Source: Terfezia claveryi
Lineage: Eukaryota > Ascomycota > Pezizomycetes > Pezizales > Pezizaceae
Assembly (NCBI GenBank): GCA_015179025.1
Contig: WHUX01000738.1
Coordinates: forward strand, 1-12,325
DNA: 12,325 bases
Direction: 5' to 3'
Shown here: positions 1-7,741 of the stretch, piece after piece
How the letters are laid out: every line of letters begins with the position of its first letter
Numbering within the stretch: position 1 is the stretch's first letter
The notes under the pieces: model-generated
The model's database searches: none
What the model was told of the DNA's origin: nothing
The model's input: only the letters and a program-made list of their open reading frames with translations
Position numbers and translations under genes: made by a program

Positions 1-1251
1 AATTAATATGCTAACTAGATTATCAATTGATAACAAATAAAGATAATAAATAAGATATAACTCTAATATTTCATATAACAGTTATTGGATACTTTTTTAT
101 TAGATTAGGACCTATTAATATTCTACAACATAACTTTACATTTTGCCTCTTCTCTAATTTAGCCCTATATAACTATAAGACATATTAGATTAGCACTTTG
201 ATTAGCTAGTCTTGTTTAGACTCTTGTAGAGAGTCTGGTGCCAATACTAGTATTTTTTTAAGCTATTTTTTTAGTTACTATTAAAAGTGGCAATAGCTTA
301 ACTACCTATAAAAAGTTGTTAACTTTGAATAATATTTAGATTTTAAGAAAACTAGTTTATAATAGATACATCATTACTACTACCAATCACTTATAGTATA
401 AACTTATATTATTATAAAAGATTTCTCTAGAGGATCTAGGTACAAGACAACAAAAGATTGAGTAAAACTATAAAAGGTAAATCTAAAAACTAAGAAAGGA
501 TAGAAACTAAAGGCCAAATATAATTTTCAATATACTAGAAAACATAAAGTAGACAGTATCTAGTTAAACAATCCATAGCTATTAAAGATACATCAGGAAA
601 GAAAATAGTTTGTCTCTAGTGTCTCTAGAGACAGTAATGCCACTGGAGACAAGATATGTCTCCACGATTGGCAGAATGTCTCCTGGTGTCTCCTGGAGAC
701 ACTGGGAGATACTAGGAGACACATAGGAGACACTGAGGAGACACTCAGGAGACATAAAAGACACAAAAGACACAAGAGACAACCCTGTCTCCTGGAGACA
801 CCACCTGGCGTCCCGATGTCACTTTTTTCTTGCTGATGTATATCTGAATACACTTATATCTTATACTAGTTTATACTTAATAGTAGTGGTCCTATATATA
901 TTTTACTTATTAGTAGTAGCAGCCCTATATAACAATATATTTATATACATATAAACTATATATAAACCTATGCTTATGATATTATCACTTGCTATTTGTA
1001 TATATATATACTACTTTGCTAGTCTAAATAGTACAAGCCTCTTATAAAACTTGACTCTCAAAAAGCAATTCAGTTAAACAATTCATATAATTAAATATAA
1101 ATACAAGTATATAGTGTAAGAACTGGTTGTTTTGCTAGTATCTTTATAGGAATTCCTCAAAAACAGTGGGATCTCAAAAGTTTTGAAGACTATTTTGTCA
1201 ACCTATATATAAAAGTATTGCCTAATAGAAGTTAATTGGCCTATAGACAAT
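1..1251. other. AT-rich, CpG-depleted flank without genes
   Basis: No credible gene is seen here; reading frames are short and stop-rich. I find only three CpG dinucleotides in the whole stretch (at 665, 809 and 814), none before 665, while TpA steps such as TATATA and CTATA are abundant. CpG becomes common directly after 1252, where the outer LTR starts, so composition changes at the insertion boundary. Such loss of CpG and excess of TpA is the usual mark of RIP or of methylation-driven deamination in fungal repeats. It may be an old, unrecognisable transposon or an AT-rich isochore; nothing in it can be assigned to a family. Confidence 0.7.
606..812. repeat. GGAGACAC / GTGTCTCC imperfect repeat block
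   Basis: This block is built from many copies of GAGACA and its complement TGTCTC, spaced irregularly at about 8-13 nt. Copies in the left part are in mixed orientation and those at about 695-780 run head to tail, decaying to AAAGACAC units. Two near-perfect palindromes occur: GTGTCTCC-T-GGAGACAC at 686-702 and TGTCTCC-T-GGAGACA at 786-800. It is GC-richer than its surroundings and holds the only CpGs of the left flank. It looks like a minisatellite or the remnant of a terminal region of a mobile element; the origin is not recognised. Confidence 0.6.
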
Positions 1252-1372
1252 TGTCACAACTGTCCTTTCCTAGCCGGGTTTGAGAGTCAGACGGGATTCC
1301 ATCCGACTCTCGTTATTGTTGATTGATATCGTTGTTATCTCTGTTCCCGAGATAAGGGGTCTCGAGAACCTT

Positions 1373-1408
1373 ATTCCTTCCAGTGGCCTTGGCCAGCCAG
1401 GAAGGAAT
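1373..1408 (+). promoter_or_regulatory. Inverted repeat upstream of the outer TATA box
   Basis: ATTCCTTCC (1373-1381) and GGAAGGAAT (1400-1408) form a perfect 9-bp inverted repeat enclosing a second palindrome TGGCC-TT-GGCCA (1384-1395). It ends 4 nt before the TATA box. It could bind a dimeric regulator or form a hairpin in read-through RNA; the function is inferred only from position. Confidence 0.5.
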
Positions 1409-1412
1409 CCTG

Positions 1413-1420
1413 TATATATA
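1413..1420 (+). promoter_or_regulatory. TATA box of the outer LTR
   Basis: TATATATA within CTGTATATATAGC. Its first T lies 40 nt before the segment 1453-1461 that is complementary to the proposed primer-binding site, so transcription would start near 1453 if the element primes itself. The inner insertion at 1521 separates this promoter from the outer gag. Confidence 0.6.
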
Positions 1421-1452
1421 GCTTGCTCTCTCCGCCCTCTCGTTGGATCCCC

Positions 1453-1461
1453 ATCCAATGT
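1453..1461 (+). promoter_or_regulatory. Proposed self-primer and RNA start of the outer element
   Basis: ATCCAATGT pairs with ACGTTGGAT at 8391-8399 over all nine positions, with one U-G wobble (position 1459). It lies 40 nt downstream of the TATA box. In Tf1 of fission yeast the first nucleotides of the mRNA fold back onto the primer-binding site and prime reverse transcription; this layout matches. The same segment also forms a local stem TTGGAT-CCCC-ATCCAA (about 1443-1458). Confidence 0.5.
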
Positions 1462-1516
1462 CTTGTATACCAAATACAGGACCTTGTCTCTCCGCGAAGG
1501 TGTACCTCCCTTGTAC

Positions 1517-1521
1517 ACCCC
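1517..1521. repeat. Target-site duplication ACCCC, left copy
   Basis: ACCCC directly precedes the inner LTR (TGTTAC at 1522) and recurs directly after its other end (8144-8148). Five-bp duplications are typical of Ty3/gypsy integrases. Identical copies show one clean insertion event with no later rearrangement of the ends. Confidence 0.9.
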
Positions 1522-2138
1522 TGTTACAGGCGAGCTGTAACTACGAGAATACTTTTCGGGGAATGGATAGATAGTAGCGGAGTAAAGTATAAACGCAGCT
1601 ATAACTCGAGTGTAATGCGAACTCGATAAGAGTAAAGCTATATGAGACTTAGAACACCGCTTGGGTCTTATTGTATTAACTATGTAAAAGCGGTAGCTTA
1701 TATAGAAGCGTTGATCTGATAACCTATTATCAGATCTGACGACACTTCCTATAATGGCTTAGTAACACTGACGTCAGGTAGCTGCCTAAAACAGGAAGAC
1801 GCTTCCTGTTTAGGAACTCTGCAGGCTAACATACATTGATTAGGCAGCCCGAACTACAACGCTTTGCAGTCAGGCTGTCTTACAGGAGATAAGCTTGAAT
1901 ACAACGAATAACAACATAGGAATGTCATATATTAGAACATCATAGAAACACACTGAAGAGAATACATGCATGAGATCCAATATCAGAGAACACACACTTC
2001 CTTTACCCAATCCCTTTAACGTCTGCACTCCCGACGCACTACCCGCATCTGTATGGGTGATCAGGCCATCACAGTCAGTAATGTAGTAGGGTATTGGTTA
2101 TCCCGGTGGAGGGTAGGTCTCTTACCTGAGTCGTAACA
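1522..2138 (-). repeat. Inner element 3' LTR (617 bp)
   Basis: It is identical in length to 7527-8143 and matches base for base except at 1609, 1619, 1765, 1828 and 2079. All five differences are transitions. Ends are TGTTAC and GTAACA. It contains the same hairpins and TATA box as the other LTR (all at coordinates lower by 6005). As the downstream LTR on the minus strand it should supply transcript termination and polyadenylation. Confidence 0.95.
1785..1814. repeat. Long hairpin in the inner LTR
   Basis: CCTAAAACAGGAAG (1785-1798) and CTTCCTGTTTAGG (1802-1814) pair over 13 bp with one bulged A and a 3-nt loop ACG. The other LTR carries the same at 7790-7819. It lies in U3, upstream of the TATA box in element orientation. 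A role in expression is inferred from position only. Confidence 0.55.
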
Positions 2139-2153
2139 TTACTCCCCGTTTCC
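2139..2153 (-). other. Polypurine tract of the inner element
   Basis: Read on the minus strand the bases directly before the 3' LTR are GGAAACGGGGAGTAA, purine-rich with one C and one T, followed at once by TGTTAC. In LTR retroelements such a tract survives RNase H and primes plus-strand DNA. Its place next to the LTR is correct; the exact primer ends cannot be read. Confidence 0.75.
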
Positions 2154-2433
2154 AGGCAGCTGTCCACAGCTGAATACAAGTTCCTCCTGACCCTAGGTTT
2201 GGAACAAGTATTTAGTAAAGACTCAGGTAACGGCGGTGGCTAGGTACTAACCAAACATCATTAGATACCTCTTTCCCTGACAGGGTACCACAAGACCGGT
2301 GTGTCTACACATGCATGCCATGGCCATTAAAAACCAAACCTCTCGCCAAAAAACCCACAGGGAAAAGGCGACGAGTAGGAGGGTAAAAGGTACCATGTCT
2401 TCACTCATAACCCACTGGACGTAGGTCCAAACC
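2154..2433 (-). other. 3' untranslated region of the inner element
   Basis: These 280 bases lie between the integrase stop and the polypurine tract. No domain is recognised. A 67-codon frame (2247-2450) is hydrophobic but overlaps the integrase end in another frame and has no supporting feature. The stretch near 2310-2330 is dense in short palindromes (ATGCAT, CCATGG, TGGCCA). I see nothing else in it. Confidence 0.6.
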
Positions 2434-3744
2434 TCAGACGTCTCTTTCATCTCGTGGCTTATTGGGGAATTTCTCTCGGTACTCTCTGAGCTTCTCTAGG
2501 CAGTTATCCAACTTGTCAAAGGTCTCCCAAGTGTCTTCAAACTCCGTATATCCTTCCCAACGCACCCTATACTTGACTATTCCTCTATTCTTGCGGGAGT
2601 CCACGATGGATTTGACTTCGAAGATATCTGGTTCATCTTCGTCCATATCTTGTGGCTCGTCTCGTCGTCTGAATAGCTTTAGGAGGGTGACATGAACAAC
2701 ATTATGCCATCGTGTGCCTTGTGGAACTTCGAGCCTGTATGCGTGTGAACCAATAGCTTCAATAACCTTGTAGGGTCCTATCCACTTGCTGGTAAGGGAA
2801 CGGTTGTTCCCAGCTCGTATCTGTAGGTTCCGGCGGTCAACCAATACCCAGTCATCGATAGCAAACCTGCGTGCCTTTTCAAGGTGTATAGCACTTCTTT
2901 TGTGGTTGATTTGCTTGAGGGTATCGTGAATTTGGTTGTGCACAGTTGTCATTCGGTCTAGCCATTCTTCTGCGGCGGGGGAGGAGAATTCGAAGTCATC
3001 TGAAAGGTGAATGGTGCGAGGGTCGAAGCCATGCAAACTTCGGTAAGGGGAGTACTTATGGGTAGAGTGGGCGGCAGTATTATAGGCAAACTCGGCTAAG
3101 GGTAGCCATCGTTTCCAACGAGCTTGCCTATCGTGACAGTAGATACGGAGGTACTGCTTAAGTGTTTGGACTGCTCGTTCAGCAAGTCCATCAGTCTGAG
3201 GGTGATAGGCAGTGGAGAGGCGGAGGGTTATATTGAGCTTTTGGTTAAGCTCCTTGAGGAATCTAGAAGCAAACTGTGGTCCACGGTCAGAGGTGATATG
3301 TCGGGGGAGGCCATAGAGTCTCCATATTTCGTTAATATAGGTGTTAGCAACATCGGATGCTGTCCATGTAGTCTTTGCCGGAATATAGTGTTGTACTTTT
3401 GTAAACCGGTCCGTGATAACGAGTATTGCATTGAAACCTTCTGACTCTGGTAGCTCACCAACGAAGTCCATAGCTATTTCCTCAAATGGTCGTTCTCCAG
3501 TTGGCATCAGTACCAACTTCGTTTGCCTGCTATGCCTGTCTGCCTTTGCTTTTTGACACTTGGTACATCCTGCCACATAATTCGCAATATCTTCCTGCCA
3601 CTTATCCCACGTAAAATTCCTTGACACTAGCTCTTGAGTACGATGTCTTCCCCAATGTCCTGCCACTTGACTATCATGGTGCTGTCTTAGCACTTCCAAC
3701 TTAAACTCGGAGGGTACACCCATAGTCCATCCTTCTTTTGCCAT
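2434..3744 (-). CDS. Inner element integrase with GPY/F motif and chromodomain
   Basis: This is the integrase part of Pol, which inserts the cDNA into nuclear chromatin. The 436 codons from ATG 3744 show the zinc-binding HHCC region (H22/H23, H30, C60, C63). The catalytic triad is D93 (MDF), D153 (SDRG) and E189 (LAER), with exactly 35 residues between the last two, i.e. DD35E. A GPY/F motif (GPY at 323-325) follows, then a C-terminal chromodomain at about 374-425 with aromatic positions F375, W396 and W406. Chromodomains direct chromoviruses to marked chromatin such as H3K9-methylated regions; nesting inside another element fits that. The frame is offset by one base from the RNase H frame; the two overlap by 58 nt. 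The sequence around GTACCCTCC suggests a lost C (C-run 3712-3714) rather than a natural start at the ATG. Confidence 0.92.
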   Translation of the reverse strand: MAKEGWTMGVPSEFKLEVLRQHHDSQVAGHWGRHRTQELVSRNFTWDKWQEDIANYVAGCTKCQKAKADRHSRQTKLVLMPTGERPFEEIAMDFVGELPESEGFNAILVITDRFTKVQHYIPAKTTWTASDVANTYINEIWRLYGLPRHITSDRGPQFASRFLKELNQKLNITLRLSTAYHPQTDGLAERAVQTLKQYLRIYCHDRQARWKRWLPLAEFAYNTAAHSTHKYSPYRSLHGFDPRTIHLSDDFEFSSPAAEEWLDRMTTVHNQIHDTLKQINHKRSAIHLEKARRFAIDDWVLVDRRNLQIRAGNNRSLTSKWIGPYKVIEAIGSHAYRLEVPQGTRWHNVVHVTLLKLFRRRDEPQDMDEDEPDIFEVKSIVDSRKNRGIVKYRVRWEGYTEFEDTWETFDKLDNCLEKLREYREKFPNKPRDERDV

Positions 3745-5732
3745 CTGGCCACATCTATTCCTTCCACTTCAACATCTTCGGCTTCCTCTTCATCCTCTTC
3801 TCCAAGTACCATTAGCTGTCCATCTTCGAAAAATCTAGCATCCATGCCGGATTTCTCTTCCCCTGAACGTCTAGACAGGCCATCAGGCTTGCCCATCTTC
3901 GAACCGGGTCTGTAGTGAATATTGTAGATGAACTCAGACATGCGGAGGTACCAGGTAGCTTGACGGGAGTTGAGCTTCTGTTTGGTGTTGAAATATTGTA
4001 ACCCTTGGTGGTCTGTATAGACGTTCACTGAAACGCCAACCAACCAATCTCGCCACTTCCGGAAGCAGTCCACAATTGCAAACAACTCCTTATCATGAAT
4101 AGGCCAGTTGCGTTGAGCTGCGGAGAGGGTTTTTGCATGGTATTCAACAGGATGAAGCTGCTTTCCTCCATTGACAACATGATACTGAGAGAGGATACCA
4201 GCGATAGCTTGGTTGCTAGCATCAGTCTCTATGATTGTCTCGAGTTGTCTGTCAAACTGTGTGAGGATAGGAGCAGTGAGGAATCGTTCCCGGAGGTCAT
4301 CAAAGGCTTGCTGTTGCTCGTGTCCCCAACTGAAAGGAACATCTTTCGTTAAGTCGATTAAGGGACGTGCCTTTGCACTGTAGTTGGCAATGAATCGACG
4401 GTAGTAGTTGGCGAAGCCTAGGAATGCTTGAACCTCTTTCTTTTTGGTAGGAATAGGCCACTTGGACATGGTTTCGAGTTTAGAGGGATCCATTTGGACG
4501 TGTTGACCATTGATAATATGACCGAGGAATAAGGTCTCCTGGACATGGAACTCAGACTTCATGAGGTTAACAGCTAACCCATGTTGGATGCATTGCTGAA
4601 GAACTTTTTCGACTATTTGTTGATGTTCTTCCTCTGTCTCACCTCCATAGATGAGTATGTCGTCCAAGTACCAGATACATCCTTCCATATCCTTGAAGAT
4701 CGTATCCATCATCTCTTGAAATGTAGCGGGAGCATTGGTCAACCCAAATGGCATCACGGTATACTCGAATAGTCCCTTTTTCGTTCTGAATGCTGTCTTC
4801 CATTCATCTCCTGGTGCAATTCTGATGAGGTTATACCCATTTTTGAGGTCCAATCGTGTGAACCATTTACCTCCACGAGTTCTATCGAGCAACTCGGAGA
4901 TAAGAGGAAGTGGGTATTTGTTTGGTATGGTGAGACGATTAAGGGCTCGGTAATCGACACATAGCCTTAAAGATCCATCTTTCTTTCGAACAAATAGGAT
5001 GGGAGCACCAGCGGAGGAGCGTGAGCGTCGAACTTTGGTAGTGGGAAGGTTCTCATCGAGGTACTTCTGAAGGGCTTCGTCTTCCTCCCATGTGGTCTTG
5101 TAGATAGCCCCAAATGGTATCTTTGCGGTTGGGTCTTGGAGGGGGATTTCATGGTCCCATGGCTTGTGTTCAGGGAGTCTAGCTGCCTGTTCTGCGGTAA
5201 AGCAATGTGTGTAACGAGAGTATCGTTCGCTTGCGTCAATGATAAGCACGATCTCGCCATCCTCTAGTGGCTTTTCAACTTCAAGAACAGAAACAGTAGG
5301 AATCCATCTAACGGAACACGGGATAATCAAACCTGTAGAGACCTGTCTCAGGCACCTGTCCTGAGTATCCACCGAAAATCCATTTTCTTGTAACCAAGAC
5401 AAACCTAAAATAACATCCTTCTTCCCAATATCTAAAACTTCGGCATCCATCTTAAACTTACCCAAAAAATGAGAAGAGGAGTCCAACATATCAAACCTAG
5501 TATTAACCACATATTTTCCTCCAGAAATTCGAGATCCATCTCCCTGCCTAACCTTAACTTCCCTGGCTCTTTTCCAAATTCCCAATTTAACTGCCAGTCT
5601 TTTCCCAACAACTGGAGCACTAGCTCCACAGTCTACCACTGCTTCAACTTCTTCCCCAGCAATAAGAATCCGGACCGTCAGGAGAGGTGAATGTCTAGGA
5701 GTACGTCCGACGGTAGGTGATGTACTCCTTAT
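3687..5732 (-). CDS. Inner element Pol: protease, reverse transcriptase, RNase H
   Basis: The frame is open from 5732, directly after a TGA at 5735-5733, and has no ATG at its head, so it should be made as a Gag-Pol fusion. Numbering from the GTG codon at 5639: the aspartic protease active site is D-C-G-A at 3-6, with a C-terminal ILGLSWL motif at 77-83. RT follows, with LRLCVDYRALN (224-234), PFGLTNAP (297-304) and the catalytic YLDD (324-327). RNase H has acidic residues D473 (TDAS), E518 (KEL) and D543 (TDHQ). An acidic linker (614-628) leads to the integrase. The frame ends at 3687, a few codons after the point where it should pass into integrase; a one-base shift there is required. No internal stop is present. 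Confidence 0.92.
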   Translation of the reverse strand: MRSTSPTVGRTPRHSPLLTVRILIAGEEVEAVVDCGASAPVVGKRLAVKLGIWKRAREVKVRQGDGSRISGGKYVVNTRFDMLDSSSHFLGKFKMDAEVLDIGKKDVILGLSWLQENGFSVDTQDRCLRQVSTGLIIPCSVRWIPTVSVLEVEKPLEDGEIVLIIDASERYSRYTHCFTAEQAARLPEHKPWDHEIPLQDPTAKIPFGAIYKTTWEEDEALQKYLDENLPTTKVRRSRSSAGAPILFVRKKDGSLRLCVDYRALNRLTIPNKYPLPLISELLDRTRGGKWFTRLDLKNGYNLIRIAPGDEWKTAFRTKKGLFEYTVMPFGLTNAPATFQEMMDTIFKDMEGCIWYLDDILIYGGETEEEHQQIVEKVLQQCIQHGLAVNLMKSEFHVQETLFLGHIINGQHVQMDPSKLETMSKWPIPTKKKEVQAFLGFANYYRRFIANYSAKARPLIDLTKDVPFSWGHEQQQAFDDLRERFLTAPILTQFDRQLETIIETDASNQAIAGILSQYHVVNGGKQLHPVEYHAKTLSAAQRNWPIHDKELFAIVDCFRKWRDWLVGVSVNVYTDHQGLQYFNTKQKLNSRQATWYLRMSEFIYNIHYRPGSKMGKPDGLSRRSGEEKSGMDARFFEDGQLMVLGEEDEEEAEDVEVEGIDVARWQKKDGLWVYPPSLSWKC

Positions 5733-5741
5733 TCATTTCCC
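5697..5741 (-). promoter_or_regulatory. Gag-pol -1 frameshift cassette of the inner element (probably disabled)
   Basis: In the gag frame the minus strand reads G GGA AAT (5741-5735), a heptamer of the X XXY YYZ form. A 5-nt spacer GAATA (5734-5730) follows, then a perfect 8-bp stem AGGAGTAC (5729-5722) / GTACTCCT (5704-5697) around a 17-nt loop. Pol lies in the -1 frame, so shift direction and layout fit programmed -1 frameshifting. After slipping, however, the next codon in the -1 frame is TGA (5735-5733). The T at 5735 is thus both the last base of the heptamer and the first base of the stop. The gag stop TAA (5731-5729) lies at the stem base. Confidence 0.65.
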
Positions 5742-7468
5742 GACTCTTCTCCTTCAGAACCAAGCTCTGTAATCCGAAGTTGTCCTTTATCTGTTCGAGC
5801 TTTCTTGTTGGCTGGTACAAGCGCCTGGCTTGTACTAGTGGTAGTTTTTGGTTTATAGGAATAAGGTTCAGAGGCATGCTTCCCATATGTACACTCTTTT
5901 GCCTTATGATCGGTTCTCCCACATTTCACACATCGTCCTTCCTGTATTCTGCTTTTATATATTGGAGAGGGGATGCGAGTATTATTGTAGGAGGTAGGAG
6001 CTGTTCCTCGGAGTTGTGTTCCTATATCTAAGGGGCGCTTCCTAGTTGTTGATGGGGCAGCGGCAGTTTGGCGGTTTCGGCTCTGGAATTCAGTACTGAT
6101 GATATCCATCTCGATAAGTTTCTGTCTCCATTGATGTGGGAAGGTGCGAAGGTTTTCATAGTGAGCCATTGATTTGCGGAGCTCATGGGGAAGATTGGAG
6201 ATTATAATATTGATGACCTGCATCTCGGATAGTTTGGCATAATTGTTAAGCCTATCTACCTCCGTTAGATAATCCAAGATAGAACCAGTCTTTTTTAATG
6301 CTGCTAGGTCATGATACGCTCGATCTGCCTGGTAGTGGTCCCCATAATATAGTTCCATGGCTTCCTTAACCTCCTTCCAAGTATGATACTTAACTCGGTT
6401 AGCCTTCCACCAATCCAATGCTTTTCCATCCATTGATAACCCAACATATGCTAGCTTCTGGTCTTCATTTCGGGTGAGAGTGATGAGAAAGTAATTATTT
6501 ATTTGAAGGATCCAGCCTTCGAGATGCATTCGTTCTCCCTTGAATTTATTCGGGGGTGGTGCTTTGCCTGCTATCTGTTTATCTTCAAAGATTCCTAGTC
6601 CTACTGGAGGTGGAAGTGGAGGAGTGGGATCTCTGGGTCGTCTTTGTTCGACTGGTGGTGGAGGAGGTGGTGGTATACCTCCTGCTGCTTGCTCGAGTCT
6701 TTGTGCTGTATTTGCTGGAGGGTGTATAGGCTGAGGAGCCTGTACCCGACGTTCTACCCTTTCAAGTCGGTCTTGAAAGTTAGTGAATTGTCCTTTCATA
6801 CTACTGATTTGTCCTTCGATACTAGCAAACCGTTGCTGGTATTGATCATTGTAGAAGTCAGCTTGTCCCTTGAGATATCGGAGGTTGTGGTGGATTGTCT
6901 GGAATTCTTTTGTCTGGTTTGTTTGTCCAGAAATAATAAGATTCTGGATTTGTGTGAGTGCACTTTGCGTATCATTCGATAGTTGTGCATGTTTGTTGGC
7001 AGCAGCATTAGCTGTATTCTGGATATCTGCTGCACTTCGCTGAATGAACTCGGTGTGTGCTGTCTGTGTCTGTTGTAGCTGTTGTACCTGTGCGAGTGCA
7101 GCTTGCTTTTCTGCCTCTAAACGCTGAACTTGTGCCTTCATGGCGGCATATCCAGGATCAACGGGGGTCTGGTGGCGAGCTACTGGTCGCTTGCCCTTAG
7201 TGGAGGGTCCTGGATTATTAGATGGAGCTACTGATGGGGCAACTGATCGTATAATAGGTTCAAAAGAGGAGGAGGATATTGATCCGAGTCCTATTTGTTG
7301 ACGGGGGGTGCCCCAGCGTTCCTGAAATTGTAGAATTTGAGAAGAGGGAGCATAGTATTGCTCGATGAATTGTTCAGCTCGTTGCTGGGCCTGGACAACA
7401 CTATCATTGTCAGTGTCAGCCATAGGCTCATCAGAGGCTTCAGCAAGTAATCCTCTCAACATCGACAT
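5729..7468 (-). CDS. Inner element Gag (capsid-nucleocapsid)
   Basis: This is the structural protein that packages the element RNA in cytoplasmic particles; 579 codons from ATG 7468, 58 nt inside the 5' LTR and about 200 nt after the proposed RNA start. Residues about 108-245 are rich in Gln and Ala with heptad-like spacing, a probable coiled coil. A proline-rich stretch (265-290, eight prolines in a row at 265-272) follows. A retrotransposon gag capsid domain covers about 303-455 (PNKFKGER, LDWW, LTEVDRLNNYA). The nucleocapsid has a zinc knuckle C513-X2-C516-X4-H521-X4-C526. The C-terminus is acidic and ends ESGNE at a TAA. The long N-terminal coiled coil is more than the capsid fold needs. 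No stops or frame breaks are inside. Later start codons (Met3, Met16) are possible. Confidence 0.92.
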   Translation of the reverse strand: MSMLRGLLAEASDEPMADTDNDSVVQAQQRAEQFIEQYYAPSSQILQFQERWGTPRQQIGLGSISSSSFEPIIRSVAPSVAPSNNPGPSTKGKRPVARHQTPVDPGYAAMKAQVQRLEAEKQAALAQVQQLQQTQTAHTEFIQRSAADIQNTANAAANKHAQLSNDTQSALTQIQNLIISGQTNQTKEFQTIHHNLRYLKGQADFYNDQYQQRFASIEGQISSMKGQFTNFQDRLERVERRVQAPQPIHPPANTAQRLEQAAGGIPPPPPPPVEQRRPRDPTPPLPPPVGLGIFEDKQIAGKAPPPNKFKGERMHLEGWILQINNYFLITLTRNEDQKLAYVGLSMDGKALDWWKANRVKYHTWKEVKEAMELYYGDHYQADRAYHDLAALKKTGSILDYLTEVDRLNNYAKLSEMQVINIIISNLPHELRKSMAHYENLRTFPHQWRQKLIEMDIISTEFQSRNRQTAAAPSTTRKRPLDIGTQLRGTAPTSYNNTRIPSPIYKSRIQEGRCVKCGRTDHKAKECTYGKHASEPYSYKPKTTTSTSQALVPANKKARTDKGQLRITELGSEGEESGNE

Positions 7469-7514
7469 AGTTGTAGGGAATTGTAGGGTGTTGGTGTCTA
7501 TAGAGGTGTATAGA

Positions 7515-7524
7515 CAAGCGGTGT
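7515..7524 (-). other. Primer-binding site of the inner element (self-priming type)
   Basis: On the minus strand the 5' LTR ends at 7527, followed by TT and then ACACCGCTTG (7524-7515). This is no tRNA-type site (no TGG next to the LTR) but is perfectly complementary over 10 nt to CAAGCGGTGT in the LTR (7668-7659). Tf1 and related elements use such complementarity with the 5' end of their own mRNA. Confidence 0.75.
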
Positions 7525-7658
7525 AATGTTACAGGCGAGCTGTAACTACGAGAATACTTTTCGGGGAATGGATAGATAGTAGCGGAGTAAAGTATAAACG
7601 CAGCTATAACTCGGGTGTAATGCAAACTCGATAAGAGTAAAGCTATATGAGACTTAGA

Positions 7659-7668
7659 ACACCGCTTG
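7659..7668 (-). promoter_or_regulatory. Proposed self-primer and RNA start of the inner element
   Basis: CAAGCGGTGT on the minus strand, 41 nt downstream of the first T of the TATA box, is the exact complement of the primer-binding site. A perfect 10-mer placed right next to the LTR end is unlikely by chance in a 617-bp LTR (about 617 in 4^10). RNA start at 7668 is inferred, not seen. Confidence 0.65.
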
Positions 7669-7700
7669 GGTCTTATTGTATTAACTATGTAAAAGCGGTA

Positions 7701-7710
7701 GCTTATATAG
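7701..7710 (-). promoter_or_regulatory. TATA box of the inner LTR
   Basis: The minus strand reads CTATATAAGC, with TATATAA at 7709-7703. It lies about 40 nt upstream of the proposed RNA start and 7 nt downstream of a perfect inverted repeat. The same box in the other LTR is at 1696-1705. Confidence 0.7.
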
Positions 7711-7717
7711 AAGCGTT

Positions 7718-7741
7718 GATCTGATAACCTATTATCAGATC
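7718..7741. promoter_or_regulatory. Perfect inverted repeat upstream of the inner TATA box
   Basis: GATCTGATAA (7718-7727), CCTA, TTATCAGATC (7732-7741): ten perfect base pairs with a 4-nt spacer, conserved in the other LTR at 1713-1736. Each half contains GATAA/TTATC, the core bound by fungal GATA factors. A role in nitrogen- or light-dependent control is possible but only inferred. The outer LTR also has an inverted repeat next to its TATA box. Confidence 0.6.

Larger units (their letters stand above)
1252..1521 (+). repeat. Outer element 5' LTR, left part
   Basis: The LTR begins TGTCACAAC at 1252 and its proposed end is GTCGTTACA at 8388; these are imperfect inverted termini (7 of 9 positions), and the start coincides with a sharp jump in CpG content. 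Joining 1252-1521 with 8149-8388 gives an LTR of about 510 bp. This part holds the promoter-like TATATATA, inverted repeats GAGAGTC/GACTCTC and ATTCCTTCC/GGAAGGAAT, and a 7-bp hairpin GGTGTAC/GTACACC (1499-1519). The inner element inserted at the outer edge of that last hairpin. No second LTR copy is in the window to prove the ends. Confidence 0.7.

Noticed and set aside
582..853. Two minus-strand frames rich in Ser, Val, Cys and Leu
   Set aside because: Their composition is only the translation of the GGAGACAC repeat block.
1270..1540. Overlapping frames on both strands near the LTR junction
   Set aside because: They run through the outer LTR promoter region and into the inner LTR; they are chance frames in GC-richer DNA.
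2247..2450. Hydrophobic 67-codon minus-strand frame after integrase, resembling a membrane peptide
   Set aside because: It overlaps the integrase end in another frame, has no recognisable motif, and lies in the 3' untranslated region.
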